Notes under the pieces: generated by a model
Seen by the model: the letters and a program-made list of their open reading frames with translations, nothing else
What the model was told of the DNA's origin: nothing
The model's database searches: none
Assembly: GCF_010500835.1 (NCBI RefSeq)
Contig: NZ_JAAAMJ010000019.1
Location: forward strand, 1 to 64,000
Reading direction: 5' to 3'
From: Aurantimonas aggregata
Lineage (GTDB): Bacteria > Pseudomonadota > Alphaproteobacteria > Rhizobiales > Rhizobiaceae
DNA: 64,000 bases
Translations under genes and position numbers: made by a program
In this document: positions 20,129 through 28,680 of the stretch, piece after piece
Position numbering within the stretch: the stretch's first letter is position 1
Layout of the letters: every line of letters starts with the position of its first letter

Positions 20129-20878
20129 ATGAACGCAAGCGAGGGCACCACCATCGATGCCGGCGAGGTCGAGCGGTTTTCGCGTCTGGCACAGGAATGG
20201 TGGAATCCGGCCGGCAAGTTCAAGCCGCTGCACAAGTTCAATCCGGTGCGGCTGGAATATATCCGCGAGCAGCTGGCGATGAACTTCGCCAGCGACCTGT
20301 CGCGCGGCAAGCCCTTCGAGGGCCTGTCGCTGCTCGACATCGGCTGCGGCGGCGGGCTGATCTGCGAGCCCATGGCGCGGCTCGGCGCCGATGTCGTCGG
20401 CGCCGACGCGTCGGAGACCAACATCGAGGTCGCGCGCCTGCACGCCTCCGAAAGCGGCCTGTCGATCGACTATCGCGCCACCACGGCCGAGGCGATCGCC
20501 GCCGGCGGCGAGAAATTCGACGTGGTCCTCGCCCTCGAGGTCGTCGAGCATGTCGCCGATGTCGACCTGTTTCTCTCCTCCTGCGCCGCGATGGTGAAGC
20601 CAGGCGGCCTGCTCTTCGTCGCCACCATCAACCGGACGCTGAAGGCCTACACTTTCGCCATCGTCGGCGCCGAATACGTCCTCGGCTGGCTGCCGAAGGG
20701 CACGCATCAGTTCTCCAAGCTGGTCCGCCCGGAGGAGATCGCCGCACCGGTCGAGCGCCAGGGCCTGTCGATGATCGACGAGGTCGGCGTGGTCTATCAC
20801 CCGCTCGCCGATGCCTGGCGGCAGTCCCGCGACACCGACGTCAACTACATGGTCCTCGCCCGACGCCCCTCACTCTGA
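20129..20878 (+). CDS. ubiG: Ubiquinone biosynthesis O-methyltransferase
   Basis: UbiG carries out both O-methylations of ubiquinone synthesis with SAM. The 249 residues include the family hallmark [23 protein letters not shown] near the N-terminus and the SAM-binding loop [19 protein letters not shown]. The membrane-associated region follows as [19 protein letters not shown]. The ATG at 20129 follows AAGGAG by ten bases and is preferred over an in-frame start at 20096. It is divergent from lysC. Confidence 0.96.
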   Translation: MNASEGTTIDAGEVERFSRLAQEWWNPAGKFKPLHKFNPVRLEYIREQLAMNFASDLSRGKPFEGLSLLDIGCGGGLICEPMARLGADVVGADASETNIEVARLHASESGLSIDYRATTAEAIAAGGEKFDVVLALEVVEHVADVDLFLSSCAAMVKPGGLLFVATINRTLKAYTFAIVGAEYVLGWLPKGTHQFSKLVRPEEIAAPVERQGLSMIDEVGVVYHPLADAWRQSRDTDVNYMVLARRPSL

Positions 20879-21049
20879 GCGGCGGGCGGGCAGAAACCCG
20901 GGGACATCCTGCAGCATCAGCCCGTTAGCCGGCTACCCGTAAGCTTTGGGCAAGCCCCAAGGGCGATTGTGGTCCAGCGGCGGGAACTGCGCCGCGTCAA
21001 GGCGGGCACTGACAATCCGGCACGAACAGACAACGATCCCGAGGGTGAG

Positions 21050-21397
21050 ATGGTGGCGGCGAACAGAGACCAGGTCCCGAACGAAGCGACCTGCCCGGTG
21101 CCCCTCGAGGTGCTGGCCCTGCTGTTGCGGTCGGATGAACGAACGCGGATCGCGCTGATCCGCGAGATCGACCCGGAAGCCCGCGCCCGCCTCGCCTTCT
21201 TCTGCTACAACCGCGTGCACCTTCGGCCCCTGGCCTTCCGTATCGCCGGGCTCTGCGAGTTGCGCGACCTCCGGGTGATCGCCGGGATCAAGGGCGACCT
21301 GCTCTTCCAGCAAGCCACCGAGCAGGGCCTGTTCGAGGACGGCGGCCCCGGCCCGCGCAAGAAGGGCGTCACGCTGGCGAAATCCGCCCGCGGCTGA
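21050..21397 (+). CDS. Hypothetical protein, 115 residues
   Basis: I do not recognise this protein. It is soluble, with a helical charged centre (PLEVLALLLRSDERTRIALIREIDPEARARLAFFCYNRVHL) and a basic tail. There is no signal peptide and no membrane span. Codon use is like its neighbours and the ATG at 21050 follows GAGGGTGAG, so it is probably expressed. It sits 171 bases after ubiG on the same strand and is convergent with the YciI gene. Confidence 0.65.
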   Translation: MVAANRDQVPNEATCPVPLEVLALLLRSDERTRIALIREIDPEARARLAFFCYNRVHLRPLAFRIAGLCELRDLRVIAGIKGDLLFQQATEQGLFEDGGPGPRKKGVTLAKSARG

Positions 21398-21486
21398 GAT
21401 CGCAGGCTCCGGCCTGTCCCGGCATCGCATCTCGTTCATCGCGGACGTCGCGCTGACCGACCCTTTTGCGTCCCTGGGCGCAGCAG

Positions 21487-21930
21487 CTATGCGCGTTCTG
21501 CAGCGGGTGCGCCCCCTTCCAGCTTCGCCCGCAACCGCTCTTCCTGTTCGATGATCTCCGGGCCCGCGATCTCGGCGAAGTCGGCCATCTCGTAGAACGG
21601 CCGGATCTCGAGCTCGCTCGGGCCTGGCATCGGGTTCGGACAGCGCTTGGCCCATTCGACGGCCTCGGCCATGTCGCGGACTTCCCAGATCCAGAAGCCG
21701 GCGACCAGCTCGTTCGTCTGGGCGAAGGGCCCGTCGATGACCGTTCGGCTCGGACCGTCGAAGGCGATCCGCTTTCCCTGCGACGAGGGTTTCAGGCCGT
21801 CGCCGGTCCGCATGATGCCGGCATTGACCAGCTCCTCGTTGAACTTCCCCATCGCTTCGAACATCGCCGGCTCGGGCATCAGACCCGCCTCGGAATCCGT
21901 CGTCGCCTTCACCATCACCATCACGCGCAT
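21487..21930 (-). CDS. YciI / DGPF-domain protein
   Basis: The 147-residue protein is of the YCII-related (DGPF) family, a ferredoxin-like fold often fused or adjacent to ECF sigma factors, though none is seen here. Hallmarks are MRVMVMVKATTDSEAG at the N-terminus and the DGPFAQTNELVAGFWIWEV segment at about 65-83. The biochemical function is not known for this branch. The ATG at 21930 has a GGGGAGG ribosome site; the longer reading to 22041 is rejected. Confidence 0.88.
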   Translation of the reverse strand: MRVMVMVKATTDSEAGLMPEPAMFEAMGKFNEELVNAGIMRTGDGLKPSSQGKRIAFDGPSRTVIDGPFAQTNELVAGFWIWEVRDMAEAVEWAKRCPNPMPGPSELEIRPFYEMADFAEIAGPEIIEQEERLRAKLEGGAPAAERA

Positions 21931-22104
21931 CGTCTTGCCTCCCCTGTCGAGGGCGCCGTCGCGGCCGCCCTGCCCATAGGACAAGCGAAGTTGGGCGAAA
22001 TCTACGGTGGCTGCGGTTTTTTTGATCGTCCGGCCGGACATCGGGCGGCGTGATGGGAACGAGGCCGCTCGCGGCAGCCGAAACGGTCATGCCGCGCGGT
22101 AAAT

Positions 22105-22566
22105 TTAGTTCTTGTCTTCCGGCAGCGACGGCAGCGGCAGCGCCGCGATGCCCTCTTCGCTGAGGCCCTTCACTTCCGACGGGGACGCCTCGCCGTAGAT
22201 CTGTCGCGCTTCGCTTTCGCCGTAATGGATCCGCCGCGCCTCTTCCGCAAAGCGCGGGCCCACATAATCGGCCTTGGCGCGCAGTTCCCGGGCCATTTCC
22301 TGGAGCTTGGCATACACCTTGGCCGCTTCGGCGTTGACGTAGCCGCCGCCCGGCGCCGGGGCCGCTTGCATCGGATCGCCGGCGGCGGATGCCTTGCCGC
22401 CCTTGCCGATCGCCGGCCGCATCAGCGCCTTGGCGACGTCCGTCGTGCCACAGACCGGGCATTCCACCAGCTTGCGCTCCGCCTGCGCCTCGAAATCCTC
22501 GCCGGAGCGGAACCAGCCGTCGAAGCCATGGCCATGCGGTTCGCACCGGAGCGCAAAGCTGATCAC
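22105..22566 (-). CDS. DUF1178 family protein
   Basis: The 153-residue protein has a CPVCGTTDVAKALMRPAI zinc-ribbon-like motif near residue 37. The pattern FALRCEPHGHGFDGWFRSGEDF at its start identifies DUF1178. Only one CxxC is evident, with other Cys/His nearby. The GTG start at 22566 overlaps the stop of the nitrilase gene (GTGA), so it is translationally coupled. The family usually sits after a carbon-nitrogen hydrolase and glutaredoxin, as here. Role unknown. Confidence 0.88.
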   Translation of the reverse strand: MISFALRCEPHGHGFDGWFRSGEDFEAQAERKLVECPVCGTTDVAKALMRPAIGKGGKASAAGDPMQAAPAPGGGYVNAEAAKVYAKLQEMARELRAKADYVGPRFAEEARRIHYGESEARQIYGEASPSEVKGLSEEGIAALPLPSLPEDKN

Positions 22567-23441
22567 TCCGCCGCCTCGGACGCGCCCGCGACGTCGTCAC
22601 CCACCGCGCCGACCCGGAAGGGCCGGGCGTTCTTCAGATTGGGGATCTTCGCTCGCGCCGACGCGACCTCGGCCGTATCGATCCGCGCCAGCGCCACGCC
22701 CGGGCTGTCGCCGTCGACCTCGGCCACGATCCGGCCCCACGGGTCGACGATCAGCGAATGGCCGAACGTCTCGCGGCCGTCGTCGTGCAGGCCGCCCTGC
22801 GCCGCCGCGATCACATAGGCACCGTTCTCGATCGCCCGCGCCCGCAACAGCACGTGCCAGTGCGCCTCGCCGGTTTGGCGGGTGAAGGCCGCCGGCGCCG
22901 TGAGGATCTCCGCCCCGGCCAAGGCCTCCTCGCGGAACAGCTGCGGAAACCGCATGTCGTAGCAGACGGCAAAGCCGAGCCGCGCCGAGCCATCGTCGAA
23001 GGCGAGGTCGGCCAGCGCCGCGCATTCGCCCGGCCGATAGGTGCGCGATTCCCGCCAGCTCTCGCCATTGTCGAGGTCGACGTCGAACATGTGGATCTTG
23101 TCGTAGCGTGCCTTGAGCGAGCCGTCGGGCGCGTAGAGCACCGCGCGGTTGGCGACCTTGCCGTCGTCCAGCGCGATCGCCGTCGAGCCGACATGCAGAT
23201 GGACGCGATGCTGGCGCGCCAGCCGGGCGGCCGCCGCCAGCACCAGGTCGTCATCCTCGCCGCGCAGCCGCTGCATCAGTTCGGCGCGGTCACGCTGCAC
23301 CATGCCGGTCATCTCCGGCGACTGCAGGTAGTTCGCGCCCTGAGCGACGGCTTCCGCGACCAGTTCTTCCAGCGCGGCGACATTCGCCGCCGGCTCGAGG
23401 CCCGAGCGCATCTGCAGCACGGCGGCGGTAAAGACGGTCAT
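22563..23441 (-). CDS. Carbon-nitrogen hydrolase, Nit2/omega-amidase-like
   Basis: The 292-residue nitrilase-fold enzyme keeps the Glu-Lys-Cys triad visible: E in LQSPEMTG (about 45), K in RYDKIHMFDVDL (about 115) and C in FAVCYDMRFPQLF (about 157). It is closest to the Nit1/Nit2 group, which hydrolyses deaminated glutathione or omega-amides of 2-oxo acids. A role in glutathione repair would suit the neighbouring glutaredoxin. It overlaps the DUF1178 gene by 4 bases and follows grxC after 21 bases, forming one operon. Confidence 0.9.
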   Translation of the reverse strand: MTVFTAAVLQMRSGLEPAANVAALEELVAEAVAQGANYLQSPEMTGMVQRDRAELMQRLRGEDDDLVLAAAARLARQHRVHLHVGSTAIALDDGKVANRAVLYAPDGSLKARYDKIHMFDVDLDNGESWRESRTYRPGECAALADLAFDDGSARLGFAVCYDMRFPQLFREEALAGAEILTAPAAFTRQTGEAHWHVLLRARAIENGAYVIAAAQGGLHDDGRETFGHSLIVDPWGRIVAEVDGDSPGVALARIDTAEVASARAKIPNLKNARPFRVGAVGDDVAGASEAAE

Positions 23442-23462
23442 CGCTTCGTTCCCCTAATCGGC

Positions 23463-23720
23463 TCAGGCAGCCAGCAGCGGGTCGAGCTTGCCGGCCCGCT
23501 CCAGCGCGTAGAGATCATCGCAGCCGCCGACATGGGTGTCACCGACGAATATCTGCGGGAAGGTCGCGGCGCCCTTGGTGCGCTGGATCATTTCCTGGCG
23601 CAGCTGCGGCGAGACGCTGGCGTCCTTCTCCTCGAAGGCGACGCCCTTCTCCTCGAGCAGGCGCTTGGCCCGCGTGCAGAAGCCACAGAGCTGGCGGGTA
23701 TAGATGACGACGTCGGGCAT
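23463..23720 (-). CDS. grxC: Glutaredoxin 3 (GrxC type)
   Basis: The 85-residue thiol-disulfide oxidoreductase has the thioredoxin fold. The active site is CGFC (residues 11-14) rather than the usual CPYC. The GSH-binding TFPQIFVGDTHVGGCDDL is intact. It reduces glutathione-mixed disulfides in the cytoplasm. The ATG at 23720 gives the normal length; an in-frame extension to 23807 is rejected. It is followed by the nitrilase and preceded by comF in one operon. Confidence 0.93.
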   Translation of the reverse strand: MPDVVIYTRQLCGFCTRAKRLLEEKGVAFEEKDASVSPQLRQEMIQRTKGAATFPQIFVGDTHVGGCDDLYALERAGKLDPLLAA

Positions 23721-23760
23721 GGGATTTCCGTGCAAATTTCGGTTCGCAAGGCATATGGCT

Positions 23761-24510
23761 TCACGCCGTGCCCCCCGCAACCCTGGCAAAGACCAGCACG
23801 TCGACATCCCGCGCCCCGGCCCGCTTCAGCGCCCTGGTGGCGCTCGCCGTGGTGGCGCCCGTCGTATAGACGTCGTCGACCAGCAGCACCCGCCGGCCCT
23901 GGATCTCCGGGCGCCGCGGATCGACCACCTTGAAGGCCCCCCGGACGTTCTCCTGGCGCTGGCTGGCGCCGAGCCCGACCTGGCTGCGGGTGGGCTTGAC
24001 CCGCCTCAGCGCCAGCGCGGAATAGGCCGTGCCAGCCTCGCGGGCGATCCGCCGCGCCAGTTCGGCGGACTGGTTGAACCGGCGCCGCCACAGCCGGCCG
24101 GAGTGCAGCGGCACCGGCACGACGATGTCGGCATCCGCCAGGAGCTCCGCCCCCGCCCGTTGCATCCACCCGGCCATAAGCGGCACCAGATCCGTGCGGT
24201 CGCTGTATTTCAGCGCGCCCACCAGCCGGGCGGCGAGATCCTCGTAGATCACCGCTGCCCGCAGCCGCGCGAAGGGCGGCGGCTCGGCAATCGCCTCGGC
24301 GGAGAGGAACCCCTTGCCGAGATCGTAGGCGAAGGGCAGGCCGAGCACCTCGCAGAACGGCCGCTCGATGAAGCGCAGTTTCGGCCAGCATTCCGGGCAG
24401 ACGGTCCCGGCGCCGGTCAGCGCCGCCTGGCAGCCGGGGCAGACCGGCGGAAACAGCAGCCGCCCGATCGACCCGCCGATCGCCATCGTCCCGCGCCTGA
24501 TGAAGTTCAT
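23761..24510 (-). CDS. ComF family phosphoribosyltransferase-like protein
   Basis: The 249-residue protein starts with a zinc-ribbon (CPGC at about 20 and CPEC at about 35) and ends in a PRTase-like domain with the PRPP loop VLLVDDVYTTGATTASATRAL. RRRFNQSAELARRIA is the ComF signature. In competence systems ComF helps DNA uptake. In Rhizobiales it is a conserved housekeeping-position gene of unclear role. The ATG at 24510 is close to GGAG; in-frame starts at 24603 and 24486 exist. It heads the comF-grxC-nitrilase-DUF1178 operon and is divergent from the methyltransferase. Confidence 0.88.
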   Translation of the reverse strand: MNFIRRGTMAIGGSIGRLLFPPVCPGCQAALTGAGTVCPECWPKLRFIERPFCEVLGLPFAYDLGKGFLSAEAIAEPPPFARLRAAVIYEDLAARLVGALKYSDRTDLVPLMAGWMQRAGAELLADADIVVPVPLHSGRLWRRRFNQSAELARRIAREAGTAYSALALRRVKPTRSQVGLGASQRQENVRGAFKVVDPRRPEIQGRRVLLVDDVYTTGATTASATRALKRAGARDVDVLVFARVAGGTA

Positions 24511-24679
24511 CGATCTCCGCCTCCCGGCCCCTTGCGGACCTGTCGGTGCAGCCATCCCATGCCCCGACGCCCTCCTCGAACCTCGCGGCATGCCGCTGGC
24601 CACCTTCGACCCTTGACGATACTCCTGCCGCGGGCAGCTACAAGCGCCTCATCGCCACACCTGTAAGAGACAGAGCACC

Positions 24680-25576
24680 ATGCCGGACATGCCCGGACAC
24701 CGCGTCTTCGACCGGGACCTCCTCGACAGCCGCCGCCGCCGCTGGCTGGATGCCGGCGCCCCGTCCGCCGTGCGGTTTCTGCTGCGGGCGGTCGCGGACG
24801 AACTGGCCGAACGACTGTCGCTGGTCGAGCGCCATTTTCCGGTAGCGGTGGATCTGGGTGGCCATACCGGCGAGATGGCGGCGCATCTTCGCGCCGCGGG
24901 CAAGGCCGATCGCGTCGTCCGGATTGAGCGGCTGGAAGCGCTGCTGGATGGGCCGGACCTTGCCGCCTTGGGCGACGAGGAGGCACTCCCGCTGGCCGAG
25001 GCGAGCGTCGACCTCGTCGTCTCGACCCTGTCGCTGCACCTGACCAACGACACGCCCGGCGTGCTCGTCCAGTGCCGCCGCGCTTTGCGGCCGGACGGCC
25101 TGTTCCTCTGCGGCTTCCTCGGCGGCGACACGCTGAGCGAGCTGCGGGCGTCCCTGTTTGCGGCGGAAGCCGAGCTGATGGGCGGCGTCTCCCCGCGGGT
25201 GGCCCCCTTCGCCGACATAAGGGACGCCGGTGCCCTGCTGCAGCGCGCCGGCTTCGCGCTGCCGGTCACCGACCAGGACCGGCTGACAGTCCGCTACGAC
25301 AATCTGTTCCAGCTGATGCAGGATCTGCGGGCGATGGGCATGGCGAACATGCTGGTCGAGCGCTCGCGTCGGCCGTCCTCGCGGCGCCTGTTCCTGCGCG
25401 CGGCCGAGATCTATGCCGAGCGCTACGCCGATCAGGACGGCCGGATCCGCGCGACGTTCGACGTCATCTACATGTCGGGCTGGGCGCCGCACGAGAGCCA
25501 GCAGAAGCCGCTGCAGCCGGGCAGCGCCAAGGCGAGCCTGGCCGCCGCGCTGAAGGATCGCTCGGGTCCGTCCTGA
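24680..25576 (+). CDS. SAM-dependent methyltransferase, NDUFAF5-like
   Basis: The 298-residue class I methyltransferase resembles the NDUFAF5/BioC group. It starts with an FDRDLLDSRRRRWL helix, followed by the SAM loop VAVDLGGHTGEMAAHL and the motif NDTPGVLVQCRRALRPDGLFL. The mitochondrial relative hydroxylates an arginine of complex I; whether the bacterial protein does so is unproven. The C-terminus is ordinary. It lies alone, divergent from comF and convergent with the Flp pilin gene. Confidence 0.85.
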   Translation: MPDMPGHRVFDRDLLDSRRRRWLDAGAPSAVRFLLRAVADELAERLSLVERHFPVAVDLGGHTGEMAAHLRAAGKADRVVRIERLEALLDGPDLAALGDEEALPLAEASVDLVVSTLSLHLTNDTPGVLVQCRRALRPDGLFLCGFLGGDTLSELRASLFAAEAELMGGVSPRVAPFADIRDAGALLQRAGFALPVTDQDRLTVRYDNLFQLMQDLRAMGMANMLVERSRRPSSRRLFLRAAEIYAERYADQDGRIRATFDVIYMSGWAPHESQQKPLQPGSAKASLAAALKDRSGPS

Positions 25577-25591
25577 CCGGACAGGCTTCGC

Positions 25592-25771
25592 TCAGAAGGC
25601 GGCTGCGATCATCTGGAACGTCGCGACGAAGGCCTCGGTCAACGGCTGGATGCTGGTGACGAGGGCCGTGCCGAGGATCGCGGCGACCAGCGTGTATTCG
25701 ACGGCAACGCCGCCGCTCCGGTTGCGGCGGAATGCGTCAAGACGGGCGGCGATGCGCCGGCGGGTCAGCAT
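25592..25771 (-). CDS. Flp/Fap type IVb pilin
   Basis: A 59-residue prepilin, too short for many gene callers. It has a basic leader (MLTRRRIAARLDAFRRNRSG) and then the prepilin-peptidase site G/VAVEY with the conserved Glu5-Tyr6. A hydrophobic helix follows (TLVAAILGTALVTSI). Type IVb pilins build Tad adhesion pili. The gene overlaps the end of the upstream membrane protein gene by 7 bases, so the two are coupled. No tad/cpa assembly genes are in the window, so any export machinery must be elsewhere. GGAG precedes the ATG. Confidence 0.85.
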   Translation of the reverse strand: MLTRRRIAARLDAFRRNRSGGVAVEYTLVAAILGTALVTSIQPLTEAFVATFQMIAAAF

Positions 25772-26064
25772 GCGCCCGATCTCCGGCCGCCGGCGTGGAC
25801 GATGCAGGGCCCTGCGCCCGGCGCCTGCAGCACGCTGCGGTGGACCGTGTAGCGGCTGGCGCCGATCGAGCCGGTGGTCATCGTGTCAAGTTGCTGGCTG
25901 CTCGCGACATAGTCGACGCTCTTGCGGGCCGCCGGGACGACGACCAGCGCCAGCCCGAGCGTGATCGCCCCGAACAGCAGCGTCGCGCGCAGCAGGCCGG
26001 TCCGCAGCTCGCGGATGGACGCCTGCAGGCGGAAATCGTTCAGTTCGTCCTGGAATTCGCGCAT
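25765..26064 (-). CDS. Small single-pass membrane protein, conserved C-terminal pattern
   Basis: The 99-residue protein has a charged cytoplasmic N-terminus (about 1-22), one membrane helix (LLRATLLFGAITLGLALVVV) and a periplasmic tail. The tail carries TGSIGASRYTVHRSVLQ and a terminal Cys. I recall this tail pattern from Rhizobiales membrane proteins next to pilin genes, but no function is known. It overlaps the pilin gene by 7 bases. A near-CtrA site lies about 60-75 bases upstream of its ATG. Confidence 0.7.
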   Translation of the reverse strand: MREFQDELNDFRLQASIRELRTGLLRATLLFGAITLGLALVVVPAARKSVDYVASSQQLDTMTTGSIGASRYTVHRSVLQAPGAGPCIVHAGGRRSGAC

Positions 26065-26121
26065 CGTCGCCTCGCAACCGCACCAACCGGCTCAGGGTGA
26101 CGGGCAAGGATAAAGAAAGAT

Positions 26122-26137
26122 TGAATCAGATCTTAAC
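26122..26137 (-). promoter_or_regulatory. Near-consensus CtrA site with overlapping GANTC
   Basis: The plus strand reads TGAA-TCAGATC-TTAAC, one mismatch from TTAA-N7-TTAAC, 58-73 bases before the start of the membrane protein/pilin pair. GAATC at 26123-26127 is a CcrM (GANTC) methylation site inside the same box. CtrA control of pilin genes is established in Caulobacter; its use here is inference. Confidence 0.4.
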
Positions 26138-26161
26138 GATCGCCGATTTTGCGGGGGCGGC

Positions 26162-26572
26162 TCAGAGCAGATCGACCAGATGGGCGATCAGCGGCTCGTC
26201 GGCCGGCGGCATCGGATAGTCGCGCAGCTGCGAGGCCCGCACCCATTTCAGCCGCTGCCCCTCGCGGCCCGAGGGGATCCCCTCGTAGCGGCGGCAGACA
26301 TAGAGCGGCATCAGCAGATGGAAGCCGTCGTAGGAATGGCTGGCGAAGGTCAGCGGCGCGAGGCACGCCGCCTGCGTCTCGATCCCCAGCTCCTCGCGCA
26401 ATTCGCGGATCAGCGCCGCCTCGGGCGTCTCGCCGGAATCGAGCTTGCCGCCCGGAAATTCCCAGAGCCCGGCCAGCGACTTGCCGGCCGGCCGCTCGGT
26501 CAGGAGGATCCGGTTGTCGGTGTCGATCAGCGCGCAGGCGACGACGACGAGCAGCGGGCGCTCGCCGTTCAC
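26162..26572 (-). CDS. mutT: Nudix hydrolase, 8-oxo-dGTP diphosphatase MutT
   Basis: The 136-residue enzyme has a perfect Nudix box, with the G-x5-E-x7-REUxEExGU pattern at about residues 36-58. It hydrolyses 8-oxo-dGTP to prevent A:T to C:G changes. The GTG start at 26572 overlaps the stop of the GNAT gene by 4 bases (GTGA). The mutT-GNAT-argJ order is common in Rhizobiales. The ending is ordinary (ADEPLIAHLVDLL). Confidence 0.92.
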   Translation of the reverse strand: MNGERPLLVVVACALIDTDNRILLTERPAGKSLAGLWEFPGGKLDSGETPEAALIRELREELGIETQAACLAPLTFASHSYDGFHLLMPLYVCRRYEGIPSGREGQRLKWVRASQLRDYPMPPADEPLIAHLVDLL

Positions 26573-27357
26573 GTCGCCTCACCAGGCGGGGCGCGATAGA
26601 CGTAGCGATAGGCTGGCTTGAAGCCGAGCGCGTGGTAGAGCGACAGGCCCGCCGCGTTGTCCGCCTCGACCTGCACCCAGGCCGTCTTGGCGCCCTTGCG
26701 CACGGTGTAGCGCAGCGCCGTGGCGACGAGGTCGCGGCCGGTGCCCTGGCGCCGCTGGCTCGGCGCCACGGCGACATCGAGCAGGCCGGTCAGGTCGTTG
26801 TCGTGGATGGCGAGCGCCACCGCGACGGGCGCGCCGCCTTTGTCCTCCTGGACGAACATGCCGGTGGGCGGGCGGATCGCCTCGATGATCTCCGTCAGCC
26901 CGGCGCGCAGCTCCGCCGGCCGCTCGTGGACGATCAGGCTCGCCTCGATGTAGCGGGCGGTGTCTCTTATCGGGATCCGGTCGATGGCGCTGTCGAAGGA
27001 AAGTTTGGTCAGGTCGGCTGTCATCACCACGGATTCGCCGAAGCGGCTCCAGCCGTCGTCGTCGAGATGGCGCACGAGTTCGGGGGGCGCCAGCGGCGAC
27101 TGCCGTACGATGAGCGTACGGCCATAGTCGATGAAGGTCTGGCGTGCCCGCTCGATGCGCTCCGGGATGTCTGCGTTGTCGGACGGATCGAGCGGATTGA
27201 CCGAGTTGAGCCGCTTGGCCGGAAACGACTTGGTCAGCCGCACCGCCCACGTCCCGTCGAACGCCGTCGACGACGCCGGCCAGGCGCGGAAACCCGCTGC
27301 CTCGAGCCGGCGCACCACGGCCAGCTGTCGCAGCCTCTCAGCTTCGGTAATCGCCAT
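26569..27357 (-). CDS. GNAT family N-acetyltransferase
   Basis: The 262-residue protein carries the acetyl-CoA binding motif of the GNAT fold in its C-terminal half: [21 protein letters not shown] (about 185-205), then [22 protein letters not shown]. The N-terminal half is a less conserved GNAT-like repeat. The substrate is unknown. Its ATG at 27357 lies 20 bases inside the end of argJ, and its stop overlaps the mutT start, so the three genes form a coupled operon. It is not RimI-like in length. Confidence 0.88.
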   Translation of the reverse strand: MAITEAERLRQLAVVRRLEAAGFRAWPASSTAFDGTWAVRLTKSFPAKRLNSVNPLDPSDNADIPERIERARQTFIDYGRTLIVRQSPLAPPELVRHLDDDGWSRFGESVVMTADLTKLSFDSAIDRIPIRDTARYIEASLIVHERPAELRAGLTEIIEAIRPPTGMFVQEDKGGAPVAVALAIHDNDLTGLLDVAVAPSQRRQGTGRDLVATALRYTVRKGAKTAWVQVEADNAAGLSLYHALGFKPAYRYVYRAPPGEAT

Positions 27358-28579
27358 TTATCGCGACATATTCCTTGGTGAGATCGCAGCTGTAGACGGT
27401 CCATCGCCCGGTGCCGAGGCCGAGCTCGACCCGGATCGGAATCTCGGGGCGCTGCATCACCGCCGAGGCGGCGGCTTCCGAATAGGCCGGATCGCGCTCG
27501 CCGTCGACCGCGACGCGGATGTCGCCGAAATGAATGGCGAGGCGGTCGCGGTCGGCTTCTTCCCCGGCCTTGCCGACGGCCATGACCACCCGGCCCCAGT
27601 TAGCGTCCTCGCCGGCCACGGCGGTCTTGACCAGCGGCGAGTTGGCGATCGACAGGGCGATGCGCTTGGCCGCGGCGTCGCTGGTCGCGCCCTCGACGGT
27701 CACCTGGATCTCCTTGCGGGCGCCCTCGCCGTCCCGCGCCACCTGCCGGGCGAGATCGAGCAGCAGATCGTCGAGCGCCGCGCGGAAATCGGCAGCTGCC
27801 GGGTCTTTCGCGTCGCTGATCGTCGGGCAGCCGCGCGCCGCGGCACGGCCGGTCGCAAACAGCAGCAGCGTGTCGGAGGTCGAGGTGTCGCTGTCGACGG
27901 TCACCGAGTTGAAGCTCGGGCCGACACCCTTGGCCAGCATCGCCTGCAGCGCCGGCGCGGCGATTGCCGCATCGGTCGCCACGAAGGAGAGCATCGTCGC
28001 CATGTCGGGGGCGATCATGCCGGCGCCCTTGGCGATGCCGTTGATCGTCACCGTCGCGCCGCCCAGCGTCACCTTGCGGGTCGTGAGCTTGGGATAGGTA
28101 TCGGTGGTCATGATCGCCTCGGCGGCCTCGCGCCAGCCATCCTCGCGCGCCGCGTCCGTCAGGCCGGCGAGGAGATCCGAGAACCTGCCGGCGTCGAGCG
28201 GCTCGCCGATGACCCCGGTGGAAGCGAGGAAGATCGCGTCCGTCCCGCAATCGAGCGCCGCCGCGGCCGCCTCCGCCGTCAGCGCCGTCGTCTCGCGGCC
28301 GCGCCTGCCGGTGAAGGCGTTGGCGTTGCCGGAATTGACCACCAGCGCCCGCGCGGTGCCGCCCTTCAGGCTCTCGCGGCAGAAATCCACCGGCGCCGAG
28401 GGGCATTTCGAGGTGGTGAAGACGCCGGCGACGGTCGTCTGCGCGTCCAGCACCATCACCAGGAGGTCAGTTCGCCCCTTGTACTTGATGCCGGCCGCCG
28501 CCGTCGCGATGCGGACACCCTCGATCGGGGGAAGCTCAGGGATGCTGGCCGGGGCCAGAGGAGAGACAGGCGTCGTCAT
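27338..28579 (-). CDS. argJ: Bifunctional ornithine acetyltransferase / N-acetylglutamate synthase
   Basis: ArgJ recycles the acetyl group from N-acetylornithine to glutamate in arginine synthesis. The 413 residues keep the self-cleavage site, Ala-Thr in [14 protein letters not shown] (about 194), which splits the protein into alpha and beta chains. The substrate and nucleophile region follows, with STSDTLLLF. It heads the argJ-GNAT-mutT operon and follows the parvulin gene by about 100 bases. The ATG fits. Confidence 0.95.
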   Translation of the reverse strand: MTTPVSPLAPASIPELPPIEGVRIATAAAGIKYKGRTDLLVMVLDAQTTVAGVFTTSKCPSAPVDFCRESLKGGTARALVVNSGNANAFTGRRGRETTALTAEAAAAALDCGTDAIFLASTGVIGEPLDAGRFSDLLAGLTDAAREDGWREAAEAIMTTDTYPKLTTRKVTLGGATVTINGIAKGAGMIAPDMATMLSFVATDAAIAAPALQAMLAKGVGPSFNSVTVDSDTSTSDTLLLFATGRAAARGCPTISDAKDPAAADFRAALDDLLLDLARQVARDGEGARKEIQVTVEGATSDAAAKRIALSIANSPLVKTAVAGEDANWGRVVMAVGKAGEEADRDRLAIHFGDIRVAVDGERDPAYSEAAASAVMQRPEIPIRVELGLGTGRWTVYSCDLTKEYVAINGDYRS

Positions 28580-28650
28580 GAAATCCTTCGACGGCTAGGA
28601 ACGGACGCCGGCCGGGCCGGGCCAAGGGTCGGGACGATGCGAAGGAGGAC

Positions 28651-28671
28651 GGCGCGCCGGAAAGGCGCGCC
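28651..28671 (-). terminator. Hairpin after the parvulin gene
   Basis: Two copies of the 8-base palindrome GGCGCGCC flank a 5-base spacer, giving a very stable hairpin 10 bases after the parvulin stop. There is no clear T-run, so intrinsic termination is uncertain. It could instead attenuate transcription into argJ. Confidence 0.4.
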
Positions 28672-28680
28672 GAGGACCCG

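Noticed and set aside
18650-20800. Long N-terminal extension of aspartate kinase
   Set aside because: It runs antisense through ubiG; the 417-residue start at 19903 matches the family.
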